From Xanthomonas vasicola (GTDB lineage Bacteria; Pseudomonadota; Gammaproteobacteria; Xanthomonadales; Xanthomonadaceae), in assembly GCF_000772705.2 (NCBI RefSeq), contig NZ_JSBW02000047.1:62001-126000 (forward strand): 64,000 nucleotides of DNA, given 5' to 3'. The number at the start of each line of letters is the position of its first letter. Position 1 is the first letter of the stretch. Shown one piece after another: positions 1 to 9,332 of the stretch. The position numbers were made by a program, and so were the translations under genes. The notes beneath the pieces were generated by a model. It was not told the origin of the DNA. It saw nothing but the letters and a program-made list of their open reading frames with translations, and did no database searches.

Positions 1-917
1 GTGGACGACGACCGCCAGTGGTTCAAGGCGGCGCACGGCGTGCCGCGCAGTGAAGCACCACGTGACATTTCGTTCTGTGCGCACGCGATCCTGCGCCCGG
101 ACGAAGTACTGATGGTGGACGACACCTTCCTGGACCCGCGCTTCCACGATAACCCGATGGTGCTTGGCAGTGGCGGGGTGCGCTTTTACGCCGGCGCGCC
201 GCTGGTGACCAGCCAAGGCAAGGCGCTGGGCTCGCTGTGCGTGTTCGATCAGACCCCGGCGCATTTGCGCGAGGACCAGCGCGAGGCTCTGCAGGCATTG
301 TCGCGCCAGGCCTCGCATCTGCTGGAGCTGCGGTTAGCCGGCAGCAGCTGCGCCAGCAATTGAACGAGCGCGATTGGTACGAGCAGCAGATGGCCGGCGA
401 TTACACCGCAATGGATGCCTTGAATGCCGATCTGGTCGAGCAGACCCGTACCGACCCGCTGACCGGCCTGCCGAACCGGCGCGCGTTTGCGGTGGCATTG
501 GCGGCGGCCACCGAGCAGACGCGTGCAGCTGGCCAGCCGTTGTCGATGGCGCTGCTGGACGTGGACCATTTCAAGACCGTCAACGATGTGCATGGGCATG
601 ACCAGGGCGATGTGGTGCTACGCGAACTTTCCACATTGTTGCGGGCGCATGTGGGCGGTGTCGGCACCATCGCCCGCTATGGTGGCGAAGAGTTCGTGTT
701 GCTGCTCCCCAATGCGGATCTGCTGCAGGCACGCGTGCAATGCGAACATCTACGCCAACGCGTGGCAGTGATGACCATCGCGCTGCCGGTGACAGTGAGC
801 ATCGGTGTGGCGACATTGCATCCGCAGGAAAACGTGGAGGCAGTCATCAAGCGCGCCGACCAGGCCTTATATGCAGCCAAGCGCGGAGGGCGCGATCTGG
901 TGCTGGCGCTGGAGTAG
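1..917 (+). pseudogene. GAF-GGDEF diguanylate cyclase, frameshifted, 5' end outside window
   Basis: Two overlapping reading frames together make one protein. The first, to about 330, gives the second half of a GAF sensor domain (VDDTFLDPRF, GAPLVTSQGKALGSLCVFD). The second, from about 330 to 917, gives a GGDEF domain with DPLTGLPNRRAF, the Mg-binding DVDHFKTVND and the active-site loop RYGGEEF at about 676-695. The first frame ends at a TGA at 361-363; restoring one base in the G run near 329-332 joins the frames without a gap. GGEEF cyclases make cyclic-di-GMP from two GTP. The inhibitory RxxD site usually just before the loop is absent (the aligned residues are GGVG). Homologues have more GAF sequence upstream, so the gene starts outside the window. 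The shift could be a real mutation or a sequencing error. Confidence 0.8.
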
Positions 918-1000
918 GGTTGGTGTGTTGTGTGTGTTTGTGTGCCTGCCGATTACGCCGAACTGACGGCCGCGCGACAATTCGCATTGCGTTGTGCACC

Positions 1001-1948
1001 TCAGTCGACGATGTTCTTCGCTTCGGCTGTGCCCAGCAATTCCGGATGCACCACCTTGCGCCGACGTTCCAGCACCGGATGCAGGAATACCGCGCCAAGA
1101 ATGATCGCCACGCCGAGATAGAACTGCAGGGTGAGCTCGCGTTGTTCGCCCAGCAGCGCGATCGCCAGCACGATGGCGTAGACCGGTTCGAGATTGGTCA
1201 CCAGCTGCACCGAATAGGCGCTGAGATGGCGCAGCGCCACCAACGCCAGCGCGAACGGCAGCAAGGTGCAGGCCAATGACAGTGCCAGCAGCAATACGCC
1301 ATCGTGCAGGCTGGGCACGACCAGCAGATCGCCATGCAACGCCGGCAGCAACAGCGGCATCGCTGGTGCGAGCAGGGTCAAGGTGAGCGTGCCGGCGCCC
1401 AGTTCCAGCGCGGTGACGGTGAGCGGGTCGGCATGCGCCACCATGCGCTTGTTGAGCGAGCCGAATAACCCGACGAATACTGCCGAGATCGCGCCCACCA
1501 CCACGCCGGCCCGCATGCCATCCGGCACCCCGCCAACAACGAGCGCCACGCCAGGCAACACGGCCAGCCCGAACAGCAATTCGCGCGGGCGGAACGGGCG
1601 TTTGGTCACCCATGGCTCGATCACCGCGGTAAAGACCGGCGCCAGTGCGATGCAGGTCGCTGCCACCGACGCATTGGCCAGCTTGATCGCGCCGTAGAAG
1701 GTGAGCCAGTGCAGGGCGACCAGCGCGCCGATGCCGCAATAGCCCAGCACCACACGCCCGGACAAGCCACCTAGCCCGCGCCACACGCGCGGCCACAAGG
1801 CTAGCGCTACCACCACGATCAACATGCGCCACCACACCAGCGGCAATGCCTGCAGCGTGATCAGCTTGCCCAGGATCGCGGTGATGCCCCAAAGCAGCAC
1901 GCAGAAATGGATTTGCAGTTGCGCCTTGCGCAGGTCGGTCGTGGGCAT
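1001..1948 (-). CDS. EamA/DMT-family transporter
   Basis: This 315-residue protein has about ten hydrophobic segments arranged as two EamA repeats, the usual size for the drug/metabolite transporter superfamily (RhaT/YdcZ type). The N-terminal repeat begins IHFCVLLWGITAILGKL and the second repeat carries the typical end NLEPVYAIVLAIALLGEQ. Members export or import small metabolites such as amino acids or sugars through the inner membrane; the substrate cannot be read from the sequence. The frame is open further upstream, but homology begins only near the ATG at 1948, so that start is used. It converges on the cyclase remnant and stands as a single gene. Confidence 0.88.
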   Translation of the reverse strand: MPTTDLRKAQLQIHFCVLLWGITAILGKLITLQALPLVWWRMLIVVVALALWPRVWRGLGGLSGRVVLGYCGIGALVALHWLTFYGAIKLANASVAATCIALAPVFTAVIEPWVTKRPFRPRELLFGLAVLPGVALVVGGVPDGMRAGVVVGAISAVFVGLFGSLNKRMVAHADPLTVTALELGAGTLTLTLLAPAMPLLLPALHGDLLVVPSLHDGVLLLALSLACTLLPFALALVALRHLSAYSVQLVTNLEPVYAIVLAIALLGEQRELTLQFYLGVAIILGAVFLHPVLERRRKVVHPELLGTAEAKNIVD

Positions 1949-2213
1949 GCGCCATTGTCGCCGAAAACGGGCTGATCGGCGCTGCGAGTGACGCGACGTC
2001 TGGGCGCAGAGGTGGGTTAAGGGGACGGCTAGCGTGACTGCTAAACAGTGATCGCGCGACCTGTTAAGCATCGACCAACCGCATCGCGGCAAGCTAATCG
2101 GCGAGCGACTTAGCGCATCGCACCTCGATCGATTGCTCCACCTCAACCATCAACGCTGTACCTCCAGACATCGCTGCACCACTCATCGCCGATTGCACGC
2201 ATGCGCGGACCAA
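1949..2213. other. Upstream spacer of the EamA transporter, nothing coding seen
   Basis: I see no convincing gene here. The stretch between the EamA start and the palindromic repeat at 2214 presumably holds the transporter promoter, but no clear -35/-10 pair stands out. Confidence 0.4.
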
Positions 2214-2356
2214 GAGCGGCCAAGCAAACGTAGCGAGCAGTCGTCAGGTGGGCGTGGACGGCGCACGCGGAATCAGCGTGTGCGACTGGTGCCCGCCGCA
2301 CCGAGCCACGGCCCCTTCGTCTGCCGGCTGCGCCGTCGGTTTGCCAGCTGCTCTAA
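2214..2356. repeat. Long imperfect palindrome, copy 1 of the TTAGAGC-end family
   Basis: The element starts GAGCGGCCAAGCAAACGTAG and ends CAGCTGCTCTAA. It matches the elements near 20.7, 21.0, 37.1 and 39.5 kb at its ends, in the GCGAGCAGTCGTCAGG block and in the interior. Its last bases contain the complement of the TAG stop of the neighbouring DUF72 gene (2353-2355), so the element butts against or slightly overlaps that gene. The size (about 143 bp), the inverted ends and the absence of coding capacity suggest a MITE-like or REP-like element. Confidence 0.7.
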
Positions 2357-3186
2357 CGCGTCGACAGCTCTTTCAACAGCGCCATCGCGGCCGCAGGGTT
2401 GCGCTCTTTCGCCGCACTGATGAAAAACACGAAAACCTCGCGTGGCTGACGTGCCGGCGCCGTCGATGCATCCACGTGCGGCAGATCGGCCGGGTCATCG
2501 CCGCGCCGCCAGGCCTGGATGCGCTCAGCCCAGCGCGCCAATGCCGGCGCCGGATATCCCGCGTGCAGGCGCGCCTGGCTGCGCATCAGACGCGCGTAGA
2601 CAAAATCGGTGGACAGATCCGCGAACGAGGGATGCTCGTCCGAATCGGTGAACACCGTGGCCACACCGTGGCGACGCACCAAGGCCAGCAGCGACGCGTC
2701 CACCGCATCGTGGTCGCGAATCTCCAGCACATGGCGCAGCGCACGCGTGCCTGCACGCTTGGGCAGCAATGACAGAAACGCGTCCAGATCGTCGGCTTGC
2801 AATCGATGACCTTGTTCGAACTGCCATACCAGCGGCCCCAGGGTAGCGCCGAGCTCGAAAATGCCGCCTATGAAGTCTTCCACCTGCGCCTTGGCGCCGG
2901 CCAGCTTGCGCGACTGGGTGATGCGCCGCGGCGCCTTGGCCGAAAACACGAAGCCGGGTGGCACTTCGTCGCGCCACTTTGCGTAGGTGGCCGGCTTCTG
3001 CGTGCCGTAGTAGGTGCCATTGATCTCGATGGCGGTGACATGGCGGCTTGCATATTCCAACTCGCGGCGCTGCACCAGCCCGTCCGGGTAGAACATGCCC
3101 GCGCGCCACGGCGCATACACCCAGCCACCGATACCGATATGGATGCCGTGGAGGGCGGGCGGGGCGGAAGCGAACAGATCGGTCAT
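2353..3186 (-). CDS. DUF72 family protein (YecE-like)
   Basis: The 277-residue product is a DUF72 TIM-barrel protein: it opens with IGIGGWVYAPWRAGMFYP and continues with EYASRHVTAIEINGTYYG and FSAKAPRRITQSRKL, the hallmark N-terminal blocks of this family. DUF72 proteins are widespread, cytoplasmic and of unsettled biochemical role. The ATG at 3186 is chosen because homology starts just after it, although the frame stays open far upstream. The stop codon lies inside the terminal inverted repeat of the adjacent palindromic element, so the last residues (ELSTR) may reflect the insertion. Confidence 0.88.
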   Translation of the reverse strand: MTDLFASAPPALHGIHIGIGGWVYAPWRAGMFYPDGLVQRRELEYASRHVTAIEINGTYYGTQKPATYAKWRDEVPPGFVFSAKAPRRITQSRKLAGAKAQVEDFIGGIFELGATLGPLVWQFEQGHRLQADDLDAFLSLLPKRAGTRALRHVLEIRDHDAVDASLLALVRRHGVATVFTDSDEHPSFADLSTDFVYARLMRSQARLHAGYPAPALARWAERIQAWRRGDDPADLPHVDASTAPARQPREVFVFFISAAKERNPAAAMALLKELSTR

Positions 3187-4266
<1,080 letters not shown>

Positions 4267-4287
4267 CAGAAAACTGAGGGTGACACA

Positions 4288-5883
4288 GTGACCTTGAACC
4301 GATGGCTGAGTGGGGGCGTGCTGATGGTGGCAAGTTTGGTGACGACAACGCACGCGGCCGAACTCCCCGCCGGCATGCAGCAGTTCGATGCGCAGATGGA
4401 ACGCGTGCGCAAACAGTTCGACGTGCCCGGTATTGCGGTGGCCATCGTCAAGGACGGCCAGGTGTTGCTGGAGCGCGGCTACGGCGTGCGCGAGACCGGC
4501 AAGCCCGCGCCGGTGCAGGCCGACACGTTGTTTGCCATTGCATCCAACACCAAGGCCTTCACCGCGGCATCGCTGTCGATCCTGGCCGACGAAGGCAAGC
4601 TTTCGCTCGATGATAAGGTCATCGACCATCTGCCGTGGTTTCGCATGTCCGACCCGTATGTGAGCGGCGAGATGCGTATCCGCGATCTGCTGGCGCACCG
4701 CAGTGGGCTCAGTCTGGGTGCGGGCGATCTGTTGTTCTGGCCCACCACCAGCTACACCACCGAAGAAGTCGTGCAGCGCCTGGCCAAGGTGCCGTTGAAG
4801 GGCGGCTTTCGCGACCGCTATGCGTACGACAACATCCTGTACGCGGTCGCGCAGAAGGTGATCGAGCAGGTCTCCGGGCAGAGCTACGCGGCGTTCTTGC
4901 AGCAACGCATCTTCGCCCCGGTGGGCATGCGCGGCACACGCTTCAACGCCGACCATCTGCAGCCCGGCGATAACGCAGCAGTGGGGCATGCCAAATACGA
5001 CTTCACCAAGTTGCGCACGGTGGCGCCGCTGACCTGGTCCAACAATTCCGGCGCTGGCGGCATTTATTCCAGTGCGCACGACATGGCGCTGTGGATGAAC
5101 GTGCAACTGGCCGGCGGCATCCTGCCCGATGGCAAACCTTTGTTCAGCGCCAAGCGTCAGCACGAGATGTGGTCGATGATCACGCCGATTCCGATCGACG
5201 AGGTGCAGGTGCCCGAGCTTGCCGCGGCGCGTCCGAACTTTGCCGGTTACGGTGAGGGCTGGAGCCTGAGCGATTACCGCGGGCATCGCATGGTGTGGCA
5301 CACCGGCGGCTGGCCCGGCATGGTGTCGCGCCTGACGCTGCTGCCGGATCAAAAACTGGGCGTGGTGGTATTGACCAATCAGGAAGTGGGCGCTGCGTTC
5401 AACGCAGTGACCTTCCAGGTGCTGGATGCGTTCTTGCAGGTGCCGCCAACCGACTGGACTGCCGCCTACGCCAAATTGGTGGAGAAGGCCGATAGCGATG
5501 CGGGCGTCAGCTGGAAGAAGCATCAGGACGCACGTGCGGCGCACTCCACGCCGTCGTTGCCGCTGCGCAGTTATGCAACCACCTATCGCGACCCGTGGTA
5601 CGGCGATGTGGTGATTCGCCAGGACGGCAAGCGGCTGCGCCTGCAGTTTGCCAAGACCGCTCAATTGGTCGGCACACTGGAGCATTGGCAGCACGACAGC
5701 TTCATCGTGCGCTGGGACGACCGCTCCTTGAATGCCGATGCCTTCGTCAATTTTTCGCTGACGCCAGATGGCGCGTTGCGCGAGATGCGCATGGAGCCGA
5801 TTTCGCCGCTGACCGATTTCAGCTTCGATTTTCAGGATCTGGTGCTGACGCCGGTGCCGACCGAAACCGCTGCGGGCAAATGA
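4288..5883 (+). CDS. Class C beta-lactamase-like serine hydrolase, exported
   Basis: The 531-residue product has a signal peptide (about residues 1-24, ending THAA) and a beta-lactamase/transpeptidase fold. The catalytic elements are all visible: SNTK (86-89) as the SxxK nucleophile motif, YDN (180-182) as the YxN motif and HTGG (338-341) as the KTG equivalent. The C-terminal 130 residues form an extra beta-rich domain of the DUF3471 type seen in family S12 esterases and D-aminopeptidase-like enzymes. It should act in the periplasm on an ester or peptide; true beta-lactam resistance is not implied, because this branch usually has HTGG and broad hydrolase activity. It follows rraA closely on the same strand. 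Confidence 0.85.
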   Translation: MTLNRWLSGGVLMVASLVTTTHAAELPAGMQQFDAQMERVRKQFDVPGIAVAIVKDGQVLLERGYGVRETGKPAPVQADTLFAIASNTKAFTAASLSILADEGKLSLDDKVIDHLPWFRMSDPYVSGEMRIRDLLAHRSGLSLGAGDLLFWPTTSYTTEEVVQRLAKVPLKGGFRDRYAYDNILYAVAQKVIEQVSGQSYAAFLQQRIFAPVGMRGTRFNADHLQPGDNAAVGHAKYDFTKLRTVAPLTWSNNSGAGGIYSSAHDMALWMNVQLAGGILPDGKPLFSAKRQHEMWSMITPIPIDEVQVPELAAARPNFAGYGEGWSLSDYRGHRMVWHTGGWPGMVSRLTLLPDQKLGVVVLTNQEVGAAFNAVTFQVLDAFLQVPPTDWTAAYAKLVEKADSDAGVSWKKHQDARAAHSTPSLPLRSYATTYRDPWYGDVVIRQDGKRLRLQFAKTAQLVGTLEHWQHDSFIVRWDDRSLNADAFVNFSLTPDGALREMRMEPISPLTDFSFDFQDLVLTPVPTETAAGK

Positions 5884-6023
5884 TGCAGTCAAGCGCGGGT
5901 AGCCGCCGCGCTGCGTCTGGCGGGCCCAAGCGCGTACTTGGGCTCAGATAGTCAACCGCACGCTATCGAAGCGCAGCATGTCCGGTTACGATCTGCGCAC
6001 TTTTCAGGGATGTTGCCGCACGC

Positions 6024-7289
6024 ATGACCACCCCGCAGATGTCGGTGTATTTCTTTTTGCAGGCTGCCGCGATCTTGCTGGCGTGCCGGCTGGTCGGCAT
6101 GTTGGGCAAGCGCCTCGGGCAGCCGCAGGTGGTGGGCGAAATGATTGCCGGCGTGATGCTGGGGCCTTCGTTGTTCGGCTTGCTGGCACCAGGCGCGCAG
6201 GCGGCCTTGTTCCCCAAGCAGACCATGGACGTGCTGTACGTGTTCGCGCAGTTCGGCGTGGGCCTGTACATGTTCCTGGTCGGTACCGATTTCCGCAGCG
6301 ATCACTTTCGCGCGCGCTATCGCAGCGCGATGAGCGTGTCGATGGCGGGTATCGCGGTGCCGTTCCTGTTGGCGTTTGCCATGTGCCCGTGGTTGATCAA
6401 CGTGGAAGGCCTGTTTTCGGAAAAGGCCAAGCTGATGGAAGCGTCGCTGTTTCTGGGCGCGGCGATTGCGATCACTGCCTTTCCGATGCTGGCGCGCATC
6501 ATCCACGAGCGCGGTCTGACCAATAGCCCCCTGGGCACGCTGGCGCTGACCGCTGGTGCGTTCGACGATGCGGCTGCGTGGTGCATTTTGGCCGTGGTGC
6601 TGGCCAGCTTCGGCGGCAGTTGGGGCAGTGCCTACCTGGCCATCGGCGGCGGCATCGGCTATGCGGTCTTCATGATTTTTGTCGGACGGCATCTGCTCAA
6701 GCGGCTCGCCAATCATGTGGTGCCCGGCCAGCCGCTGAGCAATAGTGTGTTGGCCGTTGTGCTGATCCTGTTCTGCACCAGCGCCTGGGCGATGGATGCG
6801 ATCGGCATCCACGCGGTATTCGGCGGTTTCCTGCTCGGTGTCTGCCTGCCCAGGGGCGCATTGACCGAGAAGCTGCGCGAGATGCTGCAGCCGTTTGTCG
6901 TGGTGTTGCTGCTGCCGATGTTCTTCACCTATTCGGGCTTGAAAACGCAGCTCAGCGTGTTGCTGCAGCCGCAGATCCTGCTGGCCGGCGTGGCGATCCT
7001 GGCGGCATCGTTCATCGGCAAGGGCGTGGCCTGCTGGGCCGCGGCGCGTGCCACCGGCGAGAACAACCGCGACGCGATGGCGATCGGCTCGCTGATGAAT
7101 GCGCGCGGGTTGATGGAGCTGATCATCATCAATATCGGCTTGCAGGCCGGTGTGATCGAGCAAGGCCTGTTCTCGGTGCTGGTGCTGATGGCGATCCTGT
7201 CCACGCTGATGGCCACCCCGTTGTTCAACTGGATCATGCGCCGCCACGCCCATGTGAGCGACGCGGTGCCGAGCCTGCAATCGCGGTGA
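6024..7289 (+). CDS. CPA2-family cation:proton antiporter
   Basis: The 421-residue integral membrane protein belongs to the Na+/H+ exchanger (CPA2, KefB/KefC-like) superfamily. The first half carries VVGEMIAGVMLGPSLFG and the mid-region contains GAFDDAAAWCILAVVLA, where the paired aspartates form the ion-binding site of this family. The last helix pair includes NARGLMELIIINIGL. There is no C-terminal TrkA-N nucleotide-binding domain, so it is a short form without the glutathione-gated regulation of KefC. The protein probably exchanges Na+ or K+ for protons across the inner membrane. It is preceded by about 140 bases without a gene. Confidence 0.88.
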   Translation: MTTPQMSVYFFLQAAAILLACRLVGMLGKRLGQPQVVGEMIAGVMLGPSLFGLLAPGAQAALFPKQTMDVLYVFAQFGVGLYMFLVGTDFRSDHFRARYRSAMSVSMAGIAVPFLLAFAMCPWLINVEGLFSEKAKLMEASLFLGAAIAITAFPMLARIIHERGLTNSPLGTLALTAGAFDDAAAWCILAVVLASFGGSWGSAYLAIGGGIGYAVFMIFVGRHLLKRLANHVVPGQPLSNSVLAVVLILFCTSAWAMDAIGIHAVFGGFLLGVCLPRGALTEKLREMLQPFVVVLLLPMFFTYSGLKTQLSVLLQPQILLAGVAILAASFIGKGVACWAAARATGENNRDAMAIGSLMNARGLMELIIINIGLQAGVIEQGLFSVLVLMAILSTLMATPLFNWIMRRHAHVSDAVPSLQSR

Positions 7290-7347
7290 GGGCGCGCAGC
7301 TGTCTGCTGTGCAGACAACTGCAGCGGTGCGCGCGCCGGGTGGCGCG

Positions 7348-8541
7348 TCAACGCCTCAGCGGCAACTGCACGCTGGCCAGCAGGCCACCGCCAGGACGAT
7401 TGCTGACGACCAGGCGGCCATCGTGCGCCTGGCAGATGGCTGATGCGATCGCCAGGCCCAGGCCACTGCCGCCGGAATGCCGCGCGCGCGAGCTGTCGGC
7501 GCGCCAGAAGCGGTCCAGCAGGTGCGGTAATTGCGCAGGCTCTACCCCGGGGCCACGGTCGCCCAAGGTGAGCTCCACGCCGGAGCCATCGCGGCGCACC
7601 TCTATCTCCAGCACCTTGCCGGCTGCGGCGTAGCGCACCGCGTTGTCGATCAGGATCGACAACACCTGGCCCAGCCGATGCCGGTCGGCACGCAGGCGGA
7701 GCGGGGGATGCGTGGGGTAGTGGATGGCCATTTGCGCCTCGCGCAGCACGGGCCCCGCCCACTCGATGCGCTCGGCGACGAGCTCGTGCAGGTCGACGCT
7801 TTCCGGCTCCAGCACCAGTTGGCCGGCACGCGCCAGCGACACCAGGTGCAAATCCCCGATCAGCCGATTGATCTGCTCCAGCTGGCGATGCACCAGCCGA
7901 AGTTGCTCGGGTTCGCGCGGAAAGATGTCATCCAGCATGCCTTGCACGCGTCCCATTGCGGCATTGAGCGGGGTGCGCAATTCATGCGCGAGCATCGCGC
8001 TGGAGTCGCGCAATTCGCGCTCGTACTGCTGCAGCCTGCCGCTCATGGTGTTGAAGTCGTCGGCTAGGGCGGTGAGCTCGTCCGGTGCGCCAGTCACTAC
8101 TTGCGCGCGCGCGCCGAAGTCGCCGTCGCTGACCCGGTGCGCTGCGGAAGCCACCTGCGAAAATTGCCGCGACAGTGGCCGCGATGCGAGCAGGCCGCAG
8201 AACAGGATGACCGGGACCGAGATGGTCATCATGGCGCCCAGCATCCACCAGTCCGGATTGGCCAGCCCGGGCAGGAAATTCTCGATGTCGTAATAGCGCT
8301 GGAACAGCTCCCACAGGCGCGCCTGGTTGGCCCTGGGTTGTTCGATCAGCTGAGCGATTTCCGCGCGCGGCTCAGCCGGCACGGTGCTCAGGATCAGGCT
8401 GTAGCGAAGATTGAAATAGCACCACATGCCGAAGGCGATGACCATCATGGTCAGCACCGCCAGCGCGCTCATGCGCAGCCCCACCCACCACCACAGCGGC
8501 GCCTGACTACGCCACGCATGAAATCGCCGCAGGGCCTTCAT
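7348..8541 (-). CDS. Sensor histidine kinase (HAMP, HisKA, HATPase)
   Basis: The 397-residue kinase has two membrane helices (about 24-46 and 98-119) flanking a short periplasmic part, a HAMP linker (about 120-175), the phosphoacceptor H186 in AHELRTPLNAAMG, and a HATPase domain with N-box N300, G1 DRGPGV (328-333) and G2 GGSGLGL (357-363). Its ATG overlaps the TGA of the response regulator by four bases (8538-8541), so both come from one transcript. The divergent neighbour is an RND efflux operon, which makes control of that operon by this pair likely, as in BaeSR-type systems. The signal is unknown; the small periplasmic loop suggests sensing at or near the membrane. Confidence 0.92.
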   Translation of the reverse strand: MKALRRFHAWRSQAPLWWWVGLRMSALAVLTMMVIAFGMWCYFNLRYSLILSTVPAEPRAEIAQLIEQPRANQARLWELFQRYYDIENFLPGLANPDWWMLGAMMTISVPVILFCGLLASRPLSRQFSQVASAAHRVSDGDFGARAQVVTGAPDELTALADDFNTMSGRLQQYERELRDSSAMLAHELRTPLNAAMGRVQGMLDDIFPREPEQLRLVHRQLEQINRLIGDLHLVSLARAGQLVLEPESVDLHELVAERIEWAGPVLREAQMAIHYPTHPPLRLRADRHRLGQVLSILIDNAVRYAAAGKVLEIEVRRDGSGVELTLGDRGPGVEPAQLPHLLDRFWRADSSRARHSGGSGLGLAIASAICQAHDGRLVVSNRPGGGLLASVQLPLRR

Positions 8542-9227
8542 TGAAAGCGGTATCCCACTGCGCGCACGGTGACCAGTACGCCGGTGATGCCATGCACTTC
8601 GAGTTTGCGGCGCAGGTTGTGGATGTGCGAATCCACCACCCGTTCCAGCGCATCGCTGCCGGGCAGGCAGGCGTCGAGCAATTCGCTGCGCGTAAAGGCC
8701 TTGAATGGGGTCTTGAGCAACAGCGCAAGCAGATTGAATTCGGTCGGTGTCAGATCCAGCGCCACGCTGTCGCCGTTGTCACCTTGCACGCTGGCAACCA
8801 CGGCGGCAGGATCCACGCTCAGCCGACCGTGCTGCAGGGGCTCGCCCGGCGCGCGCACGGCCACGCTTCGGCGCAGGACGGCATGCACGCGCGCCACCAC
8901 TTCCTTGGGGCTGTACGGCTTGACGACGTAATCGTCGGCGCCATAGCGCAGTGCGCCGAGCTTCTCCGGTTCATCGCCAATGGCGGTGACCATGATCACC
9001 GGCGTGTCGCCGGCGCGGCGGATCGCCGACAGCACCTCGATGCCGCTGAGCTTGGGCAGCATCACATCCAGCAGCACCAGATCCGGTGCCCATTGCCGAT
9101 GCAGCTGGATGGCGCGTTCACCATTGCCGGCCACTGCCACATCGAAGCCATCGCGGCGGAGATAGGCCTCCAGAATGCTGGCGCTATCGGCGTCGTCTTC
9201 CACCAGCAGAACCTTTTTGCCTGTCAT
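8538..9227 (-). CDS. OmpR/BaeR-family response regulator
   Basis: The 229-residue protein joins a receiver domain (acidic pair D11/D12, phosphoacceptor D54 in VLLDVMLP, K103 in VKPYSP) to a winged-helix DNA-binding domain (LTPTEFNLLALLLK through RVVDSHIHNLRRKL). It resembles BaeR-type regulators in sequence and in its location next to an efflux operon. The gene starts 105 bases from the start of the outer-membrane factor gene on the other strand, so one shared spacer probably carries the operator for both. The open frame extends much further upstream in antisense to that gene; the ATG at 9227 is fixed by the conserved N-terminus KKVLLVEDD. Confidence 0.93.
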   Translation of the reverse strand: MTGKKVLLVEDDADSASILEAYLRRDGFDVAVAGNGERAIQLHRQWAPDLVLLDVMLPKLSGIEVLSAIRRAGDTPVIMVTAIGDEPEKLGALRYGADDYVVKPYSPKEVVARVHAVLRRSVAVRAPGEPLQHGRLSVDPAAVVASVQGDNGDSVALDLTPTEFNLLALLLKTPFKAFTRSELLDACLPGSDALERVVDSHIHNLRRKLEVHGITGVLVTVRAVGYRFQ

Positions 9228-9332
9228 GGCGTGCTGCCCTGTCGTCTCGATCAAATCTGGATAATTCCCGAAAACAACCTGGACGCTACAGGTCGAGGAT
9301 GTCGGTCGAGATTGGCTCTGTGCTCCGACATC
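9228..9332. promoter_or_regulatory. Shared divergent promoter region, two-component pair and RND operon
   Basis: Only 105 bases lie between the start codons of the regulator (minus) and the outer-membrane factor (plus). The segment is richer in A/T (around ATCAAATCTGGATAATTCCCG) than its surroundings. A TCTGGATAATT stretch could serve as a -10 region, but I cannot assign a direct-repeat operator with confidence. Its role as the control region is inferred from position. Confidence 0.45.

Noticed and set aside
8541-9332. Long plus-strand open frame ahead of the outer-membrane factor
   Set aside because: It is the antisense of the response regulator; its codons show no family similarity and the lipoprotein start at 9333 is clear.
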